DNA of 10,905 nucleotides from Clostridia bacterium. Its GTDB lineage: Bacteria > Bacillota > Clostridia > Oscillospirales > Acutalibacteraceae. Both the position numbers and the translations under genes were made by a program. Where the stretch lies: the NCBI GenBank assembly GCA_017480265.1, contig JAFVAZ010000044.1, positions 1-10,905 of the forward strand, written 5' to 3'. The notes beneath the pieces were generated by a model that was given only the letters and a program-made list of their open reading frames with translations, did no database searches and was not told the DNA's origin. This document shows, piece by piece, positions 7,233 to 10,905 of this stretch. Each line of letters opens with the position of its first letter. Position 1 is the first letter of the stretch.

Positions 7233-8129
7233 CTAGCAATTTTCAACCGAATAGATATAATGCGAATCCGTTTTGATATTTTTTTTCAGAGTATACTTCA
7301 TATACTTTATAGGACTTGGTTCTTTTGCTTTTTTTGAATCAGATTTTAAAAATTTATCATCTCGAGTAACATACCCAACGTTCAAAATTACACAATTGTC
7401 CGTCTCTGTCAGCTCCTTGATAAACGGAATGCAAGAATTTTGATTACTGATGGCTGAGATGTGGAAGTTATCTTCCCCGGCATAAAAAGTAAAAAATGAT
7501 CCGAATATTGATTCATTTAAATTTAAAAAATAATTTTCTCCAAAAAGCTCTTGCGAAGCCTTTATCACGTCAGAAGTAGGGATAAGCGAAAAGCCTTTTT
7601 CATCAAATGTATTATATTTTTGAGTTCCGTTATCCGAGATAAGCTTCCATATAGAAGACGCTACTACCATTTGAACGTCCGCATATTCAGGTTTCCCAAA
7701 TGGCGCAGGGTCGTTCATCACTATAGGAGACAAAAGTTCGTAGTATTCGTTTTTATATAAAGACGACACACCAACCGATTGTGGCTTAAAAAATATTGCG
7801 GAAGAAAAAATATATATCCCTAAAGAAGTAAATAATAGAATAAAGCAACAATATAAAACTTTATAGAATAAGACTTTTCTAGAAGCTTTGATATTTATGC
7901 AGATGTCGTCATTGGTAGTGGGCTGCTTTGATTTTTCCCGTGCTATATGTTCATCTTCAATTTTATCTTTTGCAGTGTGATTTGTTGATTCCATGCTTTT
8001 TTTTAAAATAGGTGGTTTCGCTGTTACAACTTTTGTAGGTTTGTTTTGAGGTATTTGATTAAATTTTTGGGATTTATCAATATCTAGATAATCCACAGAA
8101 TAATTGGAGCTGAAAATTTTTTTGTCCAT
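7233..8129 (-). CDS. Uncharacterised single-pass membrane protein
   Basis: This 298-residue protein has a polar, Lys/Thr/Pro-rich N-terminal region (1-85) and one strong membrane helix at about 88-113, containing VLYCCFILLFTSLGIYIF. A C-terminal domain of about 185 residues should lie outside the cell. There is no N-terminal signal peptide, so the topology is probably N-in, C-out. The outer domain has YELLSPIVMNDPAPFGKPEY, VASSIWKLI, FSLIPTSDVIKASQELFG and a late VILNVGYVTRDD stretch. From memory this resembles uncharacterised Clostridia proteins with a 'DPxPF' motif after a membrane helix, but I recognise no named family or enzyme motif. The start is 9 bases from a GGAAGTGG ribosome site that lies inside a hairpin (8138-8170). 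Confidence 0.75.
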   Translation of the reverse strand: MDKKIFSSNYSVDYLDIDKSQKFNQIPQNKPTKVVTAKPPILKKSMESTNHTAKDKIEDEHIAREKSKQPTTNDDICINIKASRKVLFYKVLYCCFILLFTSLGIYIFSSAIFFKPQSVGVSSLYKNEYYELLSPIVMNDPAPFGKPEYADVQMVVASSIWKLISDNGTQKYNTFDEKGFSLIPTSDVIKASQELFGENYFLNLNESIFGSFFTFYAGEDNFHISAISNQNSCIPFIKELTETDNCVILNVGYVTRDDKFLKSDSKKAKEPSPIKYMKYTLKKNIKTDSHYIYSVENC

Positions 8130-8137
8130 AATAAAAA

Positions 8138-8170
8138 ACCACTTCCTTAATTACATTATAAGGAAGTGGT
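8138..8170 (-). terminator. Hairpin terminator combined with TATAAT box and ribosome binding site
   Basis: Arms 8138-8149 and 8159-8170 are perfect 12-bp complements around a 9-base loop. Read on the minus strand, the stem runs directly into a run of T (8133-8138), the form of an intrinsic terminator for the gene ending at 8223. The 3' arm of the same stem, AAGGAAGTGG, is the only ribosome binding site for the next gene, which starts at 8129. A minus-strand TATAAT overlaps the loop (8155-8160), although its -35 region is only a T run. Confidence 0.6.
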
Positions 8171-8222
8171 AAAGTCGAAAAAACAAAATTTTTAGTACGA
8201 GATATTATTAGCATGTTTATCT

Positions 8223-8819
8223 TTATACGCTAGACCCAACCGGTATAGTTGGCATACTAGCTATTTCTCTTAAGGATTTCCGCAAATTTTCTCTGAGACA
8301 TGTAAAAAAACTAGAGAAGATTTTACAAGCGCCGTTATAGGCCCAGTTAAGCGCAGCACTTGTCCAAGATTCTTCGCTGCCTGTAGAAGCTGCTTTCCCT
8401 GCACCTTCATCGCTGCCGTTAGAGTCAGCACTTTGTTTACTTGTCTCACTTTTACCCGAGGCTGAATTTAGCTCACTGGCTTTTACCTGGAAAAATAGTG
8501 GTAAGCTTTGAAAAAAAGTTGAAATACCTTCCTTAATAGTAGCAAATTTAAAATATAGGACAGCAGCGCCCAATAATAAAAACAATGTTTTTAATGCAGT
8601 TTTGGTGGATATCCCTGTAGAACTATTAGCAGAAGAATTCGCTGTAGGATGATTATTTATCGTTACATAAATAGGAAGTTTTTTGTTATCTTGCATTGTT
8701 AAGTATTTGTCATATCCATCGAAGTAATATTCATCAAAGTCAATTGGCGCACCGTATGCCGGTATAGTTATAAGCATGGCGTAAAGTAAAACCATTGTTA
8801 AAGTAAAGATTTTTTTCAT
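8223..8819 (-). CDS. Small exported protein with signal peptide and one further membrane segment; function unknown
   Basis: The 198-residue product opens with a clear Sec signal: MKK, a hydrophobic core (5-20), and a likely cleavage site near AYGA (21-24). An acidic, Tyr-rich segment follows (FDEYYFDGYDKYL, 28-40). Next come an Asn/Ser-rich linker, a hydrophobic helix (about 75-92), an amphipathic FFQSLPLFF stretch, and a long Ser/Gly/Glu linker (116-150). A C-terminal region (about 151-185) has two Cys and basic residues. There is no LPXTG motif and no enzyme signature, and I do not recognise a family. The start at 8819 has GAAGG about 8 bases upstream and an extended -10 promoter at 8865-8873. 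Its low-complexity linker resembles that of the partial gene at 10631-10903, suggesting related envelope proteins. Confidence 0.7.
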   Translation of the reverse strand: MKKIFTLTMVLLYAMLITIPAYGAPIDFDEYYFDGYDKYLTMQDNKKLPIYVTINNHPTANSSANSSTGISTKTALKTLFLLLGAAVLYFKFATIKEGISTFFQSLPLFFQVKASELNSASGKSETSKQSADSNGSDEGAGKAASTGSEESWTSAALNWAYNGACKIFSSFFTCLRENLRKSLREIASMPTIPVGSSV

Positions 8820-8864
8820 TCTTAATGCCTTCTTTCTTATTGCTACATCATTATTGATAAATTT

Positions 8865-8873
8865 ATTATAGCA
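8865..8873 (-). promoter_or_regulatory. Extended -10 promoter for the gene at 8223-8819
   Basis: On the minus strand TGC is followed by a perfect TATAAT (8865-8870), an extended -10 element. No -35 match is evident in the A/T-only sequence upstream. The start would be near 8858, leaving a leader of about 40 bases. Confidence 0.5.
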
Positions 8874-8951
8874 TATTTTTTATCATTTTTTATTATTTAA
8901 AAGAAAAAACAAATTTTATGTATAATTAATAAGCAAATGAACTTCCATATT

Positions 8952-9001
8952 AAAACTACACTTAGTAAATCTTATGATCAGAGTTTACTAGGTGTAGTTT
9001 T
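8952..9001. terminator. Strong bidirectional hairpin terminator
   Basis: Arms 8952-8969 and 8984-9001 pair over 18 bp with a single T-G wobble around a 14-base loop. The stem begins with AAAA and ends with TTTT on either strand, followed on the + strand by more T. It lies 48 bp downstream of the DUF378 stop and 80 bp upstream of the next promoter, so it insulates the two genes. A second inverted repeat (CTAAGTTAT/ATAACTTAG, 9009-9028) sits between it and DUF378. Confidence 0.7.
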
Positions 9002-9049
9002 TATTTTACTAAGTTATTTATAACTTAGCAACTGTAGAAATTAACTATG

Positions 9050-9259
9050 CTATGGTGTTTGCGATACTAATTCGTCGGATTCTTTAAATAGTAACGAAAT
9101 ACACCATATTGCGGCTAGTGCAACTATTGTATAAACTATACGGCTACCTATGGAAGTTTGACCACCAAAAATCCATGAAACTATATCAAATTGAAATATG
9201 CCAATTGATCCCCAGTTTAAACCACCTACAATCAATAATATCAAAGCCAATTTATCCAT
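9050..9259 (-). CDS. DUF378 family small membrane protein
   Basis: This 69-residue protein opens MDKLALILLIVGGLNWGSIG, the characteristic DUF378 (YuzA-like) start, and has two membrane helices, at about 3-22 and 33-56. The conserved GGLNWG and the following FDIVSWIFGG fit the family, whose function is unknown. I chose the ATG at 9259 because it begins at the conserved motif. A GTG at 9271 would add four residues (MKTI) and overlaps the GAGAGG ribosome site. It is divergent from the small gene at 9450. Confidence 0.88.
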   Translation of the reverse strand: MDKLALILLIVGGLNWGSIGIFQFDIVSWIFGGQTSIGSRIVYTIVALAAIWCISLLFKESDELVSQTP

Positions 9260-9321
9260 AATTGTCTTCACCTCTCAGTACAAACATTTATAAGTAAGTA
9301 TTAAAAAATATTGAATATTTT

Positions 9322-9343
9322 TTGCGATCCCCTCGCAATTATA
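9322..9343 (-). promoter_or_regulatory. Possible DUF378 promoter -10 box with overlapping palindromic operator
   Basis: A minus-strand TATAAT lies at 9338-9343. Immediately downstream, TTGCGA (9322-9327) and TCGCAA (9333-9338) form a perfect 6-bp inverted repeat with a 5-base spacer, which would cover the predicted transcription start. No good -35 box is seen. A G-centred perfect palindrome of A/T runs (9303-9323) adjoins it further into the leader. Confidence 0.35.
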
Positions 9344-9405
9344 GTTTTCTCAATTTATCTATTTTTATTCATGCTAGTTTATTAATACTTTAGCGAAAGA
9401 TTGGG

Positions 9406-9411
9406 CATAAT
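9406..9411 (+). promoter_or_regulatory. Possible -10 box for the small gene at 9450
   Basis: CATAAT (9406-9411) is a 5/6 match to the -10 consensus, with a weak TTAATA (9382-9387) 18 bp upstream. Placement 38 bases ahead of the ATG is reasonable, but the match is modest. Confidence 0.3.
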
Positions 9412-9449
9412 AATTTTAAATTAATGAATATATTTTAGGAGGAACAATT

Positions 9450-9629
9450 ATGTTAAAAAATGGAATAAATATATGTAAGGGGATCTTATGCGGAATGGTA
9501 TCTGGAGCGATCTTAGGTGCAGGCTTTTTTTACTTTATGAAGGATAAAAAGAAAATGAAAAAAAAGGCCGTAAAAGTAATGTATGCTGTAGGGGATTTAA
9601 TAGAGCAAATCCCGTCTTTATTTAAATAA
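9450..9629 (+). CDS. Small single-pass membrane protein, 59 residues
   Basis: A short gene with a textbook AGGAGG (9437-9442) 7 bases before its ATG. The product has a Gly/Ala-rich hydrophobic helix at about 11-30 (GILCGMVSGAILGAGFFYFM). A strongly basic stretch follows (KDKKKMKKK, 31-39), then an amphipathic tail ending EQIPSLFK. The glycine-rich helix followed by Lys residues resembles YtxH-like small membrane proteins, but the family assignment is a guess. The positive charge after the helix suggests its C-terminus stays in the cytosol. It is divergent from DUF378 across a 190-bp regulatory interval. Confidence 0.7.
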   Translation: MLKNGINICKGILCGMVSGAILGAGFFYFMKDKKKMKKKAVKVMYAVGDLIEQIPSLFK

Positions 9630-9791
9630 AAGCAATAAACGCAAAAGCTACTAGAGCAAAAAGAGAAATATGAGACAATGAGCTAAAAGGTAAATGAGCA
9701 GAAAAAATTGAGAGGAACAAAGACATAAGTGGTTATAAATATTTTCTGTCCTTTCATTTTTAAAAATTTATCCTATCTATGCAGTTTAGCA

Positions 9792-9839
9792 CTACCCGTT
9801 TTTTGCTCTTTCTTTTCTCCCGCATTTTGGGCATTTCAT
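9792..9839 (-). pseudogene. N-terminal zinc-ribbon fragment, transposase-like
   Basis: A 15-codon frame encodes MKCPKCGRKERAKNG and ends at a stop. A CPxCG-type half zinc ribbon followed by K-N-G at this spacing is typical of the N-terminus of IS1/IS1595-like and related transposases, where it helps DNA binding. The following sequence has stops in quick succession, so this can only be a remnant. With so few residues the resemblance could be chance. Confidence 0.3.
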
Positions 9840-9930
9840 TTCTTTTTCCATACTTTTTTATTTTACTCTATCTATTCCCATTTCGCAATGCCTCGAAATC
9901 TACTCTATCCACATAATGCTTCGCTTTATC

Positions 9931-10011
9931 TTAATTCAAAAATTCTTTTTTCTTCGTTTTTGCCTGCGCAAACTCATCTCCAAGCTCGCTCAATGTCAGT
10001 TGTTTCATCAT
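9931..10011 (-). pseudogene. N-terminal fragment resembling an IS5-type transposase
   Basis: The minus strand encodes MMKQLTLSELGDEFAQAKTK followed by KKEFLN and a stop, 26 residues in all. The pattern of a short start, LSEL, then K-T-K-K-x-E-FL resembles the N-terminus of IS5/ISL2-type transposases from Clostridia, which normally continue into an 'IPW' motif. Here a TAA interrupts at that point. No strong ribosome site is present. It could be a remnant of an element related to the one at the left edge; that relation cannot be tested here. Confidence 0.4.
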
Positions 10012-10122
10012 GTTTTTATTGTATCATTTTCTAACTCTTTTGACTATTCTTATTTGTGTGGTGTTGCCTTAAATTTGTGGAGATAAAAAAGGAGGATTAA
10101 TCGCAATCAAGGTTCTTTTTTA

Positions 10123-10296
10123 TTATAGGAGAAAAAACATCGTTAGAGTAGCCAATCCTCCTATTACTTCATCTTGAGTAAAAAATTCCTGATTAATCCT
10201 CGCCCTTATACTCTCACATCTAGCGTTATAGTGGCCTCTGCCTTCTATAAAAAATAATTTCCCTCTAGCAGCTAATTGTTTTTGAAAATTCTTCAT
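10123..10296 (-). CDS. Small ORF or gene remnant, 57 residues, unknown
   Basis: The frame encodes MKNFQKQLAARGKLFFIEGR followed by HYNARCESIRARINQEFF (after one Gly) and ends GGLATLTMFFLL. Its amino-acid composition looks like a real protein rather than an antisense shadow, and the frame stays open for ten more codons upstream of the ATG (to 10326). The ribosome site is weak (AAGAAG). I recognise no family. It may be the end of a longer gene broken by the stops near 10327-10337. Complementary AGGAGGATT/AATCCTCCT segments near its 3' end (about 10090-10162) are followed by a T run on the minus strand, giving a possible loose terminator. Confidence 0.35.
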   Translation of the reverse strand: MKNFQKQLAARGKLFFIEGRGHYNARCESIRARINQEFFTQDEVIGGLATLTMFFLL

Positions 10297-10582
10297 TTTG
10301 CTTCTTAAGGCAGGAAGGTTCTTTAATTAAGAGTCTATTGATTCTTCAAGGTATATGTGGGTCTTCTCCTAGATTTATCTGGCGGTGCCCTAATACTAAT
10401 ACACGTATCTTTATCAAGTTTGACCGCAACCCCGACTCTTTTGCGGCTTTCACTGACTTTACATCGTTTATGAACTTGACTGCTATCTTAGTTTATATCC
10501 TTTTATCTTTTATTTACTATTTTTTCCCTTGTTTTTTATTTTTTTCGCCTCCTGTGTTCCTATTTTATATCAGAGCGTAAAG

Positions 10583-10611
10583 AGAGGCCATGCTGCAAAA
10601 GCGTGACCTCT
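10583..10611 (-). terminator. Hairpin downstream of the partial surface-protein gene
   Basis: Arms 10583-10594 and 10600-10611 pair over 12 positions with one mismatch and one wobble around a 5-base loop. The hairpin lies 19 bases after the stop codon of the minus-strand gene. The T tract after the stem is poor (CTTTACG on the minus strand), but the stem is more GC-rich than its surroundings. Confidence 0.45.
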
Positions 10612-10630
10612 AAAAGTATAAATTTTAAGT

Positions 10631-10903
10631 TTATATGCTATTGCGTTTTCTAAAGCTCAGGTACAGTCCAATAGCTACACTAGCCCACAATGCTTCCATA
10701 AAGAATGCAATGTGTAGATCTTCTCCTGTTTTCAATCTCGAAGATGAACCGCCTTTGCCAGCACCGCTATCGCTGGTACCCACTGATGACAATTCTTTAT
10801 TTTTTTCATTTTTTTGCGTATCTGAATTTATTTTACTTTGTTGCTCGGATGTTGTTTCTTCGTTAATTGGGTCTAGTATCGCGTAATCACTGAAGTGATT
10901 AGT
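10631..10903 (-). CDS. C-terminal part of a surface protein with degenerate LPXTG-like sorting signal (5' end outside window)
   Basis: Ninety codons are open to the right edge and end with TAA at 10631-10633. The visible protein starts with a segment containing FSDYAILDPINEE and continues through a polar Ser/Asn/Lys/Gln-rich linker (about 17-56). It ends with RLKTGE (56-61), a hydrophobic helix (about 64-83, FFMEALWASVAIGLYLSF) and a basic tail RKRNS. A motif, then a helix, then an Arg/Lys tail is the layout of a sortase sorting signal. The motif reads LKTGE rather than LPKTGE, lacking the proline, so anchoring by a standard sortase A is uncertain. If it is not sorted, the helix would simply fix the protein in the membrane. 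Confidence 0.65.
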   Translation of the reverse strand, partial: TNHFSDYAILDPINEETTSEQQSKINSDTQKNEKNKELSSVGTSDSGAGKGGSSSRLKTGEDLHIAFFMEALWASVAIGLYLSFRKRNSI

Positions 10904-10905
10904 CC

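Larger units (their letters stand above)
9630..10630. other. Gene-poor interval with decayed coding fragments
   Basis: About 1 kb between the small membrane protein and the partial gene at the right edge. No long plausible reading frame is present. The longer + strand frames are Phe/Ser-rich translations of T-rich DNA and look spurious. The minus strand holds several short peptides that look like truncated or frame-shifted genes (9792-9839, 9931-10011, 10123-10296, and about 10335-10480). An orphan GGAGG at 10091-10095 on the + strand has no start codon at a useful distance. The interval looks like a graveyard of insertions next to accessory envelope genes. Confidence 0.5.

Noticed and set aside
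9729..10034. Open frame of 101 codons on the + strand
   Set aside because: It is a Phe/Ser/Leu-rich translation of T-rich DNA with no ribosome site, and it lies opposite more protein-like minus-strand fragments.
10087..10110. Strong AAAAAAGGAGG ribosome-site-like sequence on the + strand
   Set aside because: No ATG, GTG or TTG follows at a usable distance. It is more likely one half of the inverted repeat seen near 10154-10161.
10340..10500. Minus-strand peptides recalling an HPr-like start (KFINDVKS) or a YgjP-like segment
   Set aside because: The resemblance is short, needs a frameshift, and could fit either family. It is too weak to name, so it is mentioned only as a possible decayed gene.
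10338..10580. Open frame of 80 codons on the + strand with hydrophobic C-terminus
   Set aside because: It starts at a TTG without a good ribosome site, and its hydrophobicity comes from TTT/TTA-rich DNA. The opposite strand looks more coding in the 5' half.
10884..10901. Palindrome TAATCACT-GA-AGTGATTA near the right edge
   Set aside because: It lies inside the coding part of the surface-protein gene and is most simply a chance product of its codons.
1..10905. CRISPR array, tRNA or rRNA gene
   Set aside because: No regularly spaced direct repeats and no tRNA-like or rRNA-like segments were seen while reading both strands.

Overview
The window is AT-rich DNA with strong AGGAGG-type ribosome binding sites, sigma-A-like promoters and gene families typical of Firmicutes. 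A long-form HPF, an Fhs formate-tetrahydrofolate ligase, a TsaE-TsaB pair, a CmpB-like membrane protein and DUF378 together suggest a low-GC Clostridia genome, perhaps of the Oscillospiraceae/Ruminococcaceae type. The species cannot be named from this sequence.

Layout. (1) 1-397: the 3' end of an IS5-family insertion sequence, carrying the last 96 codons of its transposase. It ends just before the rsmD promoter. (2) 414-7132: a housekeeping block, all on the + strand: rsmD (rRNA methylation), a coiled-coil protein, hpf (ribosome hibernation), fhs (one-carbon metabolism), tsaE-tsaB (tRNA t6A modification), rpiB (pentose phosphate), upp (uracil salvage) and a CmpB-like membrane protein. The theme is translation machinery plus one-carbon, pentose and nucleotide supply. 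Promoters are visible before rsmD, hpf and fhs; from fhs to the CmpB-like gene the spacing fits a loose operon. (3) 7233-9259: a minus-strand group converging on the housekeeping block, made of an uncharacterised single-pass membrane protein, a secreted or membrane protein with a signal peptide, and a DUF378 protein. Strong hairpins separate them. (4) 9450-9629: a small + strand gene for a 59-residue single-pass membrane protein, divergent from DUF378. (5) 9630-10630: about 1 kb with no convincing full-length gene. It holds short minus-strand peptides that look like transposase N-termini and other decayed coding pieces. (6) 10631-10903: the 3' end of a minus-strand gene whose product ends in a degenerate LPXTG-like sorting signal.

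The most interesting points are these. rpiB has no ATG, GTG or TTG ahead of its conserved N-terminal motif, so either an AUA start is used or a one-base indel is present. A minus-strand element at 8138-8170 packs a terminator hairpin, a TATAAT box and the ribosome binding site of the downstream membrane-protein gene into 33 bp. The uncharacterised envelope genes on the right sit among IS debris and a possible sortase substrate. I see no complete, clearly new multi-gene system. The 7.2-9.3 kb minus-strand group is the best candidate for undescribed biology.
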